64,000 bases of DNA, from positions 795,899 through 859,898 of the forward strand of contig JAIVFH010000002.1 in the NCBI GenBank assembly GCA_025765595.1, written 5' to 3'. A program made the translations under genes and the position numbers. The notes beneath the pieces are model-generated. The model did no database searches. It had not been told where the DNA came from and saw only the letters and a list, made by a program, of their open reading frames with translations. This DNA comes from Obelidium mucronatum. Lineage: Eukaryota > Chytridiomycota > Chytridiomycetes > Chytridiales > Chytriomycetaceae. Shown here one piece after another: positions 1 through 12,138 of this stretch. The number at the start of each line of letters is the position of its first letter. Position 1 is the stretch's first letter.

Positions 1-58
1 TTTCGTTTTTGTAAGATTAATTTTGGAATGCAATTCAAGCAACAGTAATGGGATTTAC

Positions 59-426
59 CTGAGGTAAGCGGACAATGGGCATTTGGCTCTCCCGTTTTCG
101 TTGTTGGATTTCAAGTTGCGATAGTTTGGCAAACACAGAAACCAGCCTAGTAGTAACAAAGAATGTTTCAGCATTCATTGCAGACTTCAAACAGAGTAAT
201 CTTTACTTGTTTGTACTTGGCGCTAGTTGCTGCTGTGGCCTCTTTTCGTTGTTCCTGACTGATTGTGGGACAATGGTCATCCAGAACCAAAACAACGGGC
301 TTCGTGTATCCAAAGCTACTGCTTCCTATCTCATGTTCACTCGAATCATTGTCCTTTGTTCCGTTGTCTCTCGCGTCGGGCTTTAAGTTGCTCCTTCTTT
401 GCTTTTGTTGAAAATGGTTTTGGCAT
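59..426 (-). CDS. GNL1/MMR1-like GTPase, N-terminal part (runs off window)
   Basis: Only the first two exons are inside the window. The start codon at 426 gives MPKPFSTKAKKEQLKARRER, which matches the basic N-terminus of the GNL1 (MMR_HSR1) circularly permuted GTPases. A second exon (146..59) gives FAKLSQLEIQQRKRES, matching the conserved helix that follows in GNL1, and ends at a good donor (CAG|GTAAAT). The likely intron is 216..147 with a TGCTGA branch-like site and TAG acceptor; its donor (GTACAA) is weak. The first exon is not open in one frame: reading meets TGA at about residue 27 and continues only after a +1 shift. The G-domain itself lies beyond position 1, so GTPase function is inferred from the N-terminus alone. 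Confidence 0.45.
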
Positions 427-831
427 CTTTATATAGAAGTTGTCTTTGTACATTCACAGCCAAAGTTAAATATCTGTTATGTTTCTTAACTTGCATTAAT
501 AATTATCCAAGTTCCACCGAATATCAAGCACGCGCTCTCTTGTATAGAGGCGCTTAATCATGTTCGGCGATTGACAACAATCATTGTAAAACCTCCCCCA
601 ATCAATACACAAACTCTCATTTTGCCTTTCTGCTCAAAGTCCGCCGACGCCTCAACCGCCACTGCGTTCGCAAACACGGCCACGGCGCGCTCGCGCGCAC
701 GCCGCCCACTTCGGCGCCAATCTCAAACTCGCCGCTGCACACGCACGCGCAGATGGCGCAGAATCTTTGTTTTGTTTTGTTTTGTTTTTTTGGATTTCAC
801 TTGATTTCACTTGGAACTGCTCTTCATCAAA
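427..831. other. Divergent intergenic region between GNL1-like gene and OPT1
   Basis: About 405 bp between two outward-facing start codons. The stretch 640-740 is markedly GC-rich with many CpG (cgcgctcgcgcgcac), followed by a T-rich run just upstream of the OPT1 start at 832. No gene is supported here. Confidence 0.5.
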
Positions 832-2398
832 ATGCTGACAGAGGTCCGGCCAGACGCTGTCGCCAGCTCCATCGAGTACATTGTGCCGCAGGCGGACGAT
901 CCAGACACACCGGCTCTTACGTAAGCACTTGGCTTTGTGCTGGTGTGTGCTGATGCTGGTCGTTTCTACTAGATTCCGGGCTTTGCTGCTGGGGTTTTGC
1001 TTTGGCGCCTTTCTGTCTCTGGCAAACTCCATGTGGGCGTTTAGAACGAATGCAAACATTGCTGCAACCGGTGCGATTCTTCTTTCTTGCGCTGTCTGCT
1101 TGCTTGATCTTTGCAATGTGAAACATTGGTGGGGGAGATGATGTTCATTCGATATGGGGAATTAGTGGGTCACTCCGACAAGATCAACCTGCGCCGAATG
1201 CGATCACATGAAGAGTATAACTGATTTGATTCGATTTGTTGCAGGTGCTACGTTTGCCGTGGTTGCTTCTTACCCACTGGGACTTTTATGGCATCGATTT
1301 GTGCCTGCTCATCCATTCTGGAACCCTGGAAAGTTTAGCGTTAAAGAACATGTTCTAGTCTGTGAGTTTTTCTTGGGCCTTTGCTCTCTTTCTTGGTATC
1401 TCATTCTGAATTTCGAATCACATCAGATATCATCACTCATGCGAGCAGTGTCCCATACGGAATGGAAAACGTCGTATCTCAGGCAATGCCTACTCTCATG
1501 GTGAGGACAACTCGGTTTCCATATTCTGGGAGCCAACTGATTCAACTTTTTTTTTTTTTTGGGATCAACCAGAACAACACAAGCATCACTCTCTTTACAT
1601 CTATTGCATGGGTCTTTGTCACTCAATTTACAGGATTTGGTTTCGCCGGACTATGCCGTCGCTTTCTCGTAAAACCATCGGGAATGCTTTGGCCAACAAC
1701 ATTTGCCATTCTTGCCATGTTTGCATCGTTCCATAATCTGGATACGCCTCATCCTCCCCATGAACCGCAAATTCATTTGGAAGAAACAGTTTTTGATGAG
1801 CGGCGTCGTCGAGGTGGAGCTGATGATGACGATGTTGAGATTGGTGCCGTTTCTACAAATCTTCAATCTGTGGCGCCCGATACTGCTCCCGCTGTGGAAA
1901 ATGCAGCGTCTCACGCATCATCTGAAACGGACGTCAACTCATCAAAGGAAACCGACTCATTCATGATTTCAACAAAGAGTGCGACTGAACGAGGCGTTGG
2001 CAAACTTGAAAAGGAGCAGCCTTCTACCGATTTGGAAAAAGAACTGGAAGGAGGCTATAAAACAACTCGAAAACAAGCCTTCTGGTACTCTGTTTTGGGC
2101 ATGTATTTATACTCCTTGGTTCCAGAGTATTTTGCACCTGCCTTACAGGCTGTCTCGTTCTGCACGAGTGCCAGTTTTGCAGGGATTGTCGTCGGGGTCT
2201 ATGGGCAAATTCAACACTGTGTCTAGTGTTTCCAATGGAGTTGGGTTCTTTGGGTTCACTTTTGATTGGTATTACATTGGATCAACTTATCTGACAACGC
2301 CATGGTGGGCCATCATGTGCTTAACGCTTGGAAGAATGTTTTTATCCTGGGGAGTTACTATATTATTGTACATTACAAACAGTTGAGTTTTCTCGCAT

Positions 2399-2436
<38 letters not shown>

Positions 2437-3578
2437 CTCACTGACTATTTCTTTACCCTCCGAGCAGCTTGGGGAATCAACTATGCCATCTCCAAAGACT
2501 GGAATCAATCCAACGCTAAACTCTGTTCATTTATTCTCCGGAAACCCCAACGCCAAAAACCACGCACTCGGAGAACAAGTCGACCCCGCGTATTTCTACG
2601 ATGTTCACAAACGATTACAACCTCAACATGACGGCATACCAAGAAGTAGAACCGAATCCACGTCACAGCTTACTTTGCAGTTCAATATGGCTCCCAATTC
2701 CTCACGATTGCAGCTGTAGTTGCCCACGTTGGACTCTGGTATGGCGAGACGATTAAGCGGCAATTCAAAAGCGCGTTACGTCAAGTCAGCGATGCAGTAG
2801 ACTCTGTGGATATTCATAATCAATTGATGAGTGTTTATTGGGATCCACCTGATTGGATGTTTCTGGTGTTTGCGGTTGTGATGGCTGGGGTCACGTTTTG
2901 TGTGTGTCTATGGACGCCTTTTAAAATGCCTTGGTGGGGGGTTTTGTTGAATTTGGTTTTGACGGGTGTGTTGATTATTCCTATTGGTGTTATTTATGCG
3001 GTGAGTTTTTTTATTTTATTTACGTTTTTGTAATTACTCGTTGTTTTTAAAGTCTTTTTTATTTTCCTTTTAGATTTCTGGGATTTCAATCAGTGTGAGT
3101 GTTCTGGCTGAATTCTTGATGGGATCAATTGTTCCCGGCGATACAGTTGCAGTCATGGCATTCAAGTCTCTTGCCATCAACAACCTCAACCAAGGACTCC
3201 TTCTTGTTGGAGGTCTCAAAATCGGGCATTACCTCCATGTCCCACCTTCAGCCGTTATTATAGCGCAAATTTTCGGAACCAGCGTCAACATTCTCATGAG
3301 CACGTGTGTAACATGGTGGATGATGTTTTGCTCAAACATGTTGAACGCGACACGTGGGGATTGGCAGTACATTGTATACCAGACTTTCTACAGCGATGGA
3401 GCGATTTGGGGATGCGATTGGGCCGCGGAGGTTTTTTGGGATCGGGTCCTGTCTATGAGAACTTGTTGTGGTGTTTTTTGGTTGGGTTCTTGTGTCCGTT
3501 TGGGCCGTGGTTGTTGGATCGGTATGTGTATGCGGCAGAGTTTTGGCAGTATATTAATTGTGAGTACCTCTTTTTCTT

Positions 3579-3610
<32 letters not shown>

Positions 3611-4200
3611 CTTTTTTATTATTGTTTTGCCTCCTAATGCGTCAGACCAGTCCCGATTATTTTTGCATTTACTGGAGTCGGGGGATTTCAAACTGCCGTT
3701 TTGATGCCATTGATTGTGGGCTTCGTGTTTCAGGTTCTTATTTTTAAGTACGCAAAGGAATGGTATGCAGTGGTGAAGCGGTTTTTTTTGTTTTTTTCGA
3801 TAAAATGATCTGATAATCACATTAGGTATCAAAACTATACTTTCGTCATGGCATCTGCATTCGACATTGCCCTTGGTATTCCTCCTTCTAATTTTTCGCA
3901 GTCAGTCATCAATTGTTAATTTTTAAAAAAAAAAAACTTTCAAAAAAGGTGTCGCTATTTTGACGGTTGCTATTTTGACCAACGTCGGAGTAACATGTCC
4001 CATTTCATCCGTTGAACCCGAATCTCGAGAATGTTCCAATCGACTACTATTGTTATGCTGGCGCCAACTACTCAGAGTATGTCGTTGTTTTTTTTTTTTT
4101 TTTAACATTTTTTATTATTGACTGTACTTGTTCTTTTTTGGGCAGTTTCGATTGTAACTATTACTCACTCAAGAATAAATCTGATCCCCGTGCATGTTGA
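832..4200 (+). CDS. Oligopeptide transporter, OPT family (copy 1, frame-disrupted)
   Basis: Multi-pass plasma-membrane proton-coupled peptide transporter of the OPT superfamily. Eleven exons: 832-920, 973-1070, 1245-1361, 1427-1500, 1573-2381, 2468-3000, 3074-3559, 3651-3762, 3826-3875, 3949-4076, 4146-4200. Family hallmarks are the FWNPGKFSVKEHV stretch (NPG motif), KIGHYLHVPP, WQYIVYQTFYSDGAIWG and the C-terminal DPRAC. Compared with copies 2 and 3 it needs seven single-base removals to stay in frame (near 2185, 2500-2503, 2609, 2655, 3413, 3447, 4011); none needs an added base. It has a private intron (3763-3825) and two introns with poly-T runs of about 30. As read, the protein stops after about 330 residues. 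It is either a decaying copy or sequence with insertion errors. Confidence 0.8.
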
Positions 4201-4267
4201 GAGGAGTTAAAAAAAATAAAGAAGAAACAAAAGTAAATAAAGTAAATATAAAATTTCTTATAATAAG

Positions 4268-5504
4268 ATGTTGTCTGTAGTGGAACCACCTGAAACATCG
4301 CCAGTGCAGCACCAACAGCAACAGCAGCGACACTGCTGGTTCTTTCACAATGGTGGATGCCGCAAGGGAGAAGAGTGTGCATTCAAGCACGATGTTTCTC
4401 TATTGAGCGCGGAGGAGAAGGGGAAGGGGAAGGGGAAGGGGAAAAAGGACAAGAACAAGAACAACAGCAACAGCAGCAACCTCGACATTGAGGCTCCCAT
4501 ATGCATTTTTCATGCGAGGCCGTTGCTCCAAGGGACCAAAGTGTCGCTTCGCACATGTTTTGAAGGGCGAAAGCAAGGGAGAACCCACTCACTGAAGGAA
4601 TCCAAAGCAGAAACCAACGAAATCAAGCAAGAATCAACGCAAGAAATCAAAGAAGACCTCCAATGCTCCGTCTGCTACGAAACGCCATCCTGAATTCGGT
4701 ATTCTCCTTGGACTGCAGCCACGTCTTTTGCGCCCCATGCGCACACACCTGGAACGCAAAGCAACGCACTTGCGCCGTGTGTCGTCGGCCGTCGCCGTTC
4801 GTTGTTTCAGCGCCGCGTTTGGAAAACGGGTTACACGAAAAAGAAATTGCTTATTGATGAATTCAGGCGCAAAAAAGGTTCTATTGCGTGTCGCTTCTTT
4901 CGCCGTAGTGCAAAGAGGTGTCCCTTTGGCGATAAGTGCTTGTATGCACACAATGATGCTACCGGAAAACGCAAAGTCGGTGTCAGGAAACCGCAACTGT
5001 CAAGGAAATTACGGCGTGAACGAAGTCTCATGGACCATGACAGTGATGGGGGTGGTGGTGGTGGTGATCCAATCGTCTTCCAAGATGCCTTGATGGGACT
5101 AATGACGGCCATGGAGTCGCTTGGTCTACCCATGAATAATGTACAAGAAGTTCAGCAAGTCTTGGATGTGATGCGGGCAACAGATCCCAATTTGATGCAA
5201 AGACTATCTCGGATGGTTCGAATGGCGCCTGGTCTATTCGCTGGTGGTCCTTTTAGGAATGCGGGAATGATGGATGTCGATGAATTCATCCATGATCAAT
5301 TCGAGGATGGTCATCATTACGGTATGTACTAATGTTGATTGATTGATACTCAACTGCTTCCGTGTTGGTCAAAAAAAAGGCCCATTTCCCCCTTACGGAT
5401 TTCATGACTTTGGCTACAACAATCACGACGGCGATGAAGACGACAATGGTGACGATTATTACACGACGGATGAAGAAATGAACGAATATGATACTGTCGA
5501 CTGA
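4268..5504 (+). CDS. Makorin-like RING/CCCH protein (frame-disrupted)
   Basis: Resembles makorin-type E3 ubiquitin ligases: CCCH finger, second CCCH finger, C3HC4 RING, then a final CCCH finger. Finger 1 is CWFFHNGGCRKGEECAFKH (C-x7-C-x5-C-x3-H, about residues 19-37). Pieces of finger 2 (GRCSKGPKCRFAH) lie in another frame near 4520-4555. The RING starts LQCSVCYE and continues FGILL, then CSHVFCAPCAHTW and CAVCRR, each after a +1 shift (about 4691, 4713). Finger 3 is CRFFRRSAKRCPFGDKCLYA. FGIL before the RING cysteine/histidine is typical of makorins. A 58-bp intron (5322-5379) precedes an acidic tail ending DTVD. At least four, probably six, +1 offsets are needed for one continuous protein. 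Located between two OPT paralogues on the same strand. Confidence 0.65.
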
Positions 5505-5783
5505 AGTACTGATACAGTTATACCCGCACATCCATTTTGCCATCTTGCTATCTGAACGTATAATATCCCTATCATCTGCATTTGCCGATTAAAAGAGATA
5601 TTCAACTTTTCCGTTTGCGTTGTATTCCTTTCATTATCTGTTCATTATTTCTTTTTCAATATCATAAATACTTGAGAGTGCGTGCCGGAATGTTAAGCAT
5701 CTCAAGCACGAAAAAAATGAGCACGTTTTTTTTGGGTGCAAAACACACACATCCAAGCGAACCCCCAAAGAATCCCAAGTGAA

Positions 5784-8700
5784 ATGGACTTGGACGTCGA
5801 CGCTTTGGATGCTCAAGATGCAATTGCAAGTTCGATCGAACACATTGTCCCAAAGACGGATGATCCTCGGACGCCGGCCTTCACGTTGAGTATTCTTTTT
5901 GTTGACACTTTTTTTTGCGTCTAAACCCCACTTTACAGATTCCGAGCCATCTTTCTCGGTTGTTTATTTGGGATTGGGTTGTCTCTGGCAAACTCTGTAT
6001 GGGCCTTCAGGACGAATGCGAGTATCTCGACGTCGGGTGTGTTGTTTGTTGATTTGTCAAAAGTTCGACTGACCGAAAAAACAAACACAAGGCGCTACGT
6101 TCGCAGTTGTGGCTTCATACCCGCTAGGTCTATTATGGCATCGGTTTGTGCCTGCTCATTCTTTTTGGAACCCCGGGAGATTTAGTGTCAAGGAGCACGT
6201 GGTAATATGTGAGTTTGAACTTGTTGCAGTGATCTCTTAAAAAAGTTGCAACTGACAAGCCATACCGAACTTGACATTCAGATGTTCTCACGCATGCGAG
6301 TAGTGTCCCGTATGGAATGGAGAATGTTGTGTCGCAAGCAATGCCAACCCTAATGGTAAATTGAATTGTCTGCATGCCAAAATTTTCATATCTGCTTTAA
6401 CACTACATTTACAGAACAACCAAAACATAACATTCTTTCATGCTTTAGCATTTGTGTTTGTGACGCAATTTACTGGATTTGGCTTTGCGGGGCTGTGTAG
6501 GAGGTTGGGGCTTGTCACACGTTCAACACTCAGCGGTGGCTCACAGATATCTTTCTATTTAGGTTCCTCGTGAAACCAGCTGCTATGCTTTGGCCGACAA
6601 CATTTTCGACTTTGGCGTTATTTGCATCCTTCCACAACATCGACACCTGCGTCAACTCCACAACGAGTACCAAGCATCGGAAGTGGCCTCGACAGCGAAG
6701 CCACACGAACTGAATTTATAATCGAAGAGGGAATCGAAGTTCAACGGGGCGTCGAACAAAGTCCTCCCACATCGACTGCATCCGACAGTCATCTTTTAAG
6801 AATCTCTGTCCCGCAATTGAAATTGGATGGTCCAGATAAAACAGTAGAGCCGTTAGAATTTCCAACAACAACAACAGACTCACCTCAGTCTCGTCCTAAA
6901 GTCTACAAAACAACGCGACAACAAGCATTTTGGTACTCATTTCTTGGAATGTACTTGTACTCTTTTATTCCCGAGTTTTTATTCCCTGCTCTTCAAACTG
7001 TATCTATTTGTACAAGGAGTAGTTTTGAAGGGCTCTCGTCAGGTGCTATGGGCACGTATAATGCCCTTGCGAGTTCCACCAATGGAGTTGGATTGTTTTC
7101 ATTCACGTTTGATTGGTATTATATTCAGGCGGGGTATTTGACGACGCCATGGTGGGCCATTTTGTGTTTTGTCGCTGGGAATATGGTTTTGTCGTGGGGT
7201 GCCACGATTTTGTTATATCAAAGCGACAGTTGAGTGCTTTTCATTACTTCATTGCTGCTATGTCTAAAAGACTCATTTCTACTATTTTTTTTGTAGCTTG
7301 GGGTTTAAATACTGTCATGACCACGGATTCCATCAACCCAATCCTCAACTCTGTCAAACTGTTCAACGGAAACCCCAACTCAACAACCCATAAATTGGGT
7401 TCTGTAGTGAATCCAGCATTCTTCTACAACGTATCAAGCAACTATGACCTCAATTCAACGGCTTACCAAGACGTCAGTCCTATACATATAACCTCATTTT
7501 TCGCCGTTCAGTATGGATCCTCATTTTTAACTATCGCCGCTGTATTATCTCACGTTGGGTTATGGTACGGTAAAACAATCCGCCGACAAGTCAAAAGCGC
7601 CTTGAACCAGGTGGCTGACTCGTTTGACGCCATGGATCTACATAACCAAATGATGAGCGAGTATTGGGACCCGCCTGACTGGATGTTTTTGGTATTCGCA
7701 GTCCTGATGGGCGTCATGTGTTTTTGTGTGACAATGTTTACACCATTTGTGATGCCGTGGTGGGGGGTTTTGCTTAATCTGAGTGTTACGGGGGTGTTAA
7801 TTGTTCCTTGTGGGATCATTCAGGCAGTTGAGTGTTTTCTTTTTCTTCCTATTGGTTACTTTTAATTAACTATATGCTTGTCACTTATCTAGATTTCCGG
7901 AATTGGAATCAGTATCAGCGTGCTCGCAGAGTTCATGATGGGATCCATTGTTCCTGGTCAAACAGTTGCAGTGATGGCATTCAAATCCTTGGCTCTGAAC
8001 AACTTGAATCAAGGAATTCTATTAGTATCTGGGCTGAAACTCGGCCATTACCTACACGTCCCACCTGCAGCCATTGTCGGCGCCCAGTTTTTGGGAACTG
8101 CCATCAACGCGATTGCATCGACAAGTGTCACCTGGGTGATGATGTTTCATTCTGGAGAGCTCCTGGACGCGAATCATGGCGAATGGCAATACATGGTGTA
8201 TCAGACTTTTTATAGCGACGGAGCGATTTGGGGTGCTATTGGGCCGAAACGGTTTTTTGGGATCGGGTCTTTGTATGAGGGTCTGTTGTGGTGTTTTTTG
8301 GTTGGGTTCTTGTGTCCTTTTGGACCGTGGTTGTGTGATCGCTATCTGTATCCGGCGAAATTCTGGAAATACGTTAATTGTAAGTTAAGATTTTTTTTTG
8401 TGGCTTCATCTAACATTCTCATTTCCTCTTAAGTTCCCTTGATTTTCACGCTTTCCGGCGTCGGTGGATTCCAAAACACTATCCTTTCAGCAATGCTAGT
8501 TGGTTTCACATTTCAGGTGGTTGTTTTCAAGTATAGGAAGCAGTGGTATCATACCTTCAATTTCGTAATGGCTTCAGGATTTGATATGGGTAACCAAAGG
8601 AAACAAATTATTTATTTGAATTTATGTTAATTTGATTTTCTTTTTCTTATTTAGGGTTAGGAATCGCTGTACTCTCAATCGCAATATTGGGAATCTCTGG

Positions 8701-8892
8701 GTTGAAGCCGCCATACAATGCGCTTAATCCGAATTTGGAAAACGTTCCGCTAGATTACTATTGCTATGCAGGAGCTAATTATTTAGAGTGAGTCTTGTCA
8801 ATTGATTCACAAATACGGGAATTAACCTTTTACCCAGTTTTGATTGCAAATACTATTCATTGAAGAATTCCTCTGATCCCAGAGCATGTTAA
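5784..8892 (+). CDS. Oligopeptide transporter, OPT family (copy 2)
   Basis: Second OPT peptide-transporter paralogue. Exons: 5784-5884, 5939-6036, 6092-6208, 6282-6355, 6415-6503, 6563-7228, 7297-7826, 7893-8379, 8434-8589, 8655-8787, 8838-8892. The motifs of copy 1 recur (NPG after FW, KLGHYLHVPP, the FYSDGAIWGAIGP loop, C-terminal SSDPRAC). Several donors are GTTGAG, shared with the other copies. It has a private intron at 6504-6562 inside the conserved CRR-FLVKP segment. One extra base is inferred near 6642-6660 in the variable cytoplasmic loop: FASFHNID is in one frame and everything after it in the next. That loop is poorly conserved, so an undetected small intron is an alternative. Otherwise all conserved membrane segments are intact. 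Confidence 0.87.
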
Positions 8893-8995
8893 TTATTGCA
8901 GTAAATACACATTAATATATATGTTGAAGTTTGGAGTTTTATGGTGAAGCTTGTTTGTGGCTTGTACTTTGAAAACAAGAACCAAAACAGCAATA

Positions 8996-11900
8996 ATGGA
9001 AATTGAAGCTGAGGATGCCGCAGCTAGCGGTGTCGAGCATATCGTCCCTCACACGGATGATCTCAATACTCCAGCATTCACGTGAGTCCCGTGTTTGGCA
9101 CTTCAGGAGAGGAACTTCGACAAACAAACAAAAAACCCTCCTACCAGAATTCAAGCAGTCCTTCTCGGATCTCTTGCAGCCATTGTGTTTTCAGCTCTCA
9201 ATAGTATTTGGGCTTTTCGAACAAATGCGTCCATAAATACTTCTGGTTGGGCGTTTCTTCCTTTTAGAATTCAGGAAAGGAAGATCTGATCAAATATGCA
9301 GGTGCAACTATGGCAGTTATCGTTTCTTATCCCATCGGGGTCTTGTGGCATAAAATGTTTCGGCCGCATGTATTCTGGAATCCTGGTCCCTACTCTGTGA
9401 AGGAACACGTCATCGTCTGTAAGTGAGATCCTTGGGATTAATTTACAGCACTCTGACACGGCCGTAAATTTGTGTACAGACACGATGGCTCATGCTAGCA
9501 GTGTTCCTTACGGCATGGAAAACGTTGTATCGCAGGCAATGCCAACTTTGATGGTAATGGGATAATGCCAAAACTGTCACTTGTGCTCACTGAAACATCC
9601 CATCACACATTCTCTCATTGCCACATAGAACGACAGGAACATCACATTCTTTCATTCTTTAGCATTTGTTTTCATCACTCAATTCACTGGCCTGGCGTTT
9701 GCGGGACTGGCGCGTAGATTCCTTGTAAAGCCCAGTACCATGATGTGGCCTAGTACATTCTCCACCCTCGCGCTCTTTGCGTCGATGCATAATTTCGCGC
9801 CTGACGAGGATGCTCGGGCTGATTTTCACCAGGCTTTGAAACTTAAACCTTCATCGTCGGAAAGTACGCTTGTTCAAGAAACGGGAGGAGCTGATACCTT
9901 AACTCATCAAAATTCTGTGGATACCTTGATCTCGAAACCTGTGGTTGTTAGCATAAAAGACCAGGATTCTTATTCCACAGTGTCAAAAGTAACCGCAACG
10001 CAAGCGCGGAAACCCTTTACAACTTCGCGGCAGCATGCTTTTTGGTATTCCTTTCTTGGAATGTATCTGTACACATTCATTCCGGAATTCTTTTTTCCTG
10101 CTCTCCAAACCATATCTATTTGCACGCAGAGCAGTTTCAGTGGGTTGGTGTCGGGAGCTATGGGGACTTTTAACGCAATTTCTAGTTCAACGAATGGTGT
10201 TGGATTGTTTTCATTTACGTTTGATTGGTATTATATTCAATCTGCATATTTGACGACACCGTGGTGGGCAATATTGTGTTGCGCTGTTGGTAAAATTCTG
10301 TTTTCCTGGGTTGGTACAATCGCGTTGTTTCTGACAAACAGTTGAGTTTCGTTTCGTGTCTGACGCAAATAGTGCATTATCAATAACAATCGACTTAAAT
10401 TCAGCTTGGGGGCTTAGCACTGTTATTTCAACAGATAATATCAACCCCGTCTTGAATTCCGTCAAATTATTCAATGGAAACCCCAACTCAACAACACACA
10501 AGCTAGGGTCCACCGTAGATCCCGCGTTTTTCTACAACGCCCAAGACAATTACAACTTAAATTCAACCGCATACGACAATGTTTCTCCTATACACGTGAC
10601 ATCTTTTTTTGCGGTTCAATACGGGTCCACGTTCTTGACGATTGCTTCAGTGTTGTCGCACGTTAGTTTGTGGTACGGCACAACCATTGTTCGGCAAACC
10701 AAAAGCGCGTGGAAACAAGCTGCTGACTCTATCGATGCGCTTGATATTCATAATCAATTGATGAATCAGTATTGGGACGTACCAGATTTAGCGTTCTTGG
10801 TGTTTGCATTGTTTATGGCAACATGCGCTTTCCTAGTGTCCCTCTTCACGCCCTTCGTTATGCCGTGGTGGGGTGTATTGTTGAATATGACAGTGACAGC
10901 GGTGCTGATTGTACCAATTGGAATCATTTATGCGGTTGGTTCCAGCTATAATTTAATTTGAAGCTTATATAGATTCTATTTAGATTTCTGGGATACCTAT
11001 TTCAATTAGTGTTCTAGCTGAATTCTTGATGGGTTCGATTATTCCCGGTCAAACTGTTGCAGTGATGGCATTCAAATCGTTGGCACTGAACAACATCAAC
11101 CAAGGTCTCCTGCTAGCTGGAGGCTTAAAAATCGGGCATTATTTACATGTTCCACCTGTTGCTGTAGTGGCGGCTCAGCTTCTTGGAACATTTATCAATT
11201 GTGTAGTTGCTACGGCTGTGTCCTGGTGGATGATGTTTAGTTCTGGGTTGCCGAACAAGGACGCTGGCGAATGGCAATATATTGTGTACCAAACTTTTTA
11301 CAGCGATGGCGCGGTTTGGGGAGCTATAGGGCCTCGACGTTTTTTTGGGATCGGATCTCTTTATGAGGGCTTGTTGTGGTGTTTTTTGATTGGATTCTTG
11401 TGCCCGTTTGGTCCATGGTTGTGCGATCGATACATTTATAAGGCTAGTTTTTGGAGGCACATCAATTGTGAGTGACTTGATTCTCAAAAAGTCACTACGA
11501 AAAAATCTTAACCGCCTCCTTACTTCAGTCCCATTGATCTTCACGCTTTCTGGTGTTGGCGGGTTTCAAAACGCGATTCTCACACCACTTATTGTTGGGT
11601 TTATGTTTCAAGTAGTTGTTTTTAAATACTGGACGAGGTGGTACCAAATGTACAACTTTGTCATGGCATCTGCATTCGACACTGGTAAACTTCTTTTATG
11701 ATATTTTTCGTGCTCTTTTGGTGTCATTAATGCGATCCGTAAATTTCATCTCTTAAAGGCTTCGCCTTGTCTCTCCTCACTGTTTCCATCTTGGGCAATT
11801 TCGTCAATGTCCCATTCAACGCATTGAATCCAAACCTAGAAAATGTCCCCCTTGACTACTATTGTTATGCGGGCGCAAGTTATCTCGAGTAAGTTCTAAA

Positions 11901-12002
11901 GGTTTTTGCGTTTAGAACTCATTTCAATTGATGCAATGCTTTAGCTTCGATTGTAAATATTATTCCAACAAGAACTCTTCAGATCCCCGAGCATGTTTAT
12001 AA
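8996..12002 (+). CDS. Oligopeptide transporter, OPT family (copy 3, intact)
   Basis: Third and undamaged OPT paralogue, about 814 aa. Ten exons: 8996-9081, 9148-9245, 9302-9418, 9480-9553, 9629-10340, 10405-10934, 10984-11467, 11529-11684, 11759-11888, 11945-12002; their summed length is divisible by three. Each conserved block of the family is present, including SVKEHVIV after WNPG, YSFLGMYLY, FSFTFDWYYIQ, KIGHYLHVPP and GEWQYIVYQTFYSDGAVWG. It lacks the private introns of copies 1 and 2 and so probably shows the ancestral structure. Substrates are inferred from the family (tetra-/pentapeptides, glutathione or metal conjugates) and cannot be told from sequence. Its 3' end converges on the HMMR-like gene with 136 bp between stop codons. 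Confidence 0.92.
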
Positions 12003-12138
12003 TAAGATCATTTCAATTATTAACTTGGTATTCATATCATATAGAGAATAAATAAGGTCTTTTTGTTCAAATCAAAAATCCAAAATAATAAGAATAATAA
12101 CAATCAACTGTCCAATATAGGTCTACATAACAAAGGCA

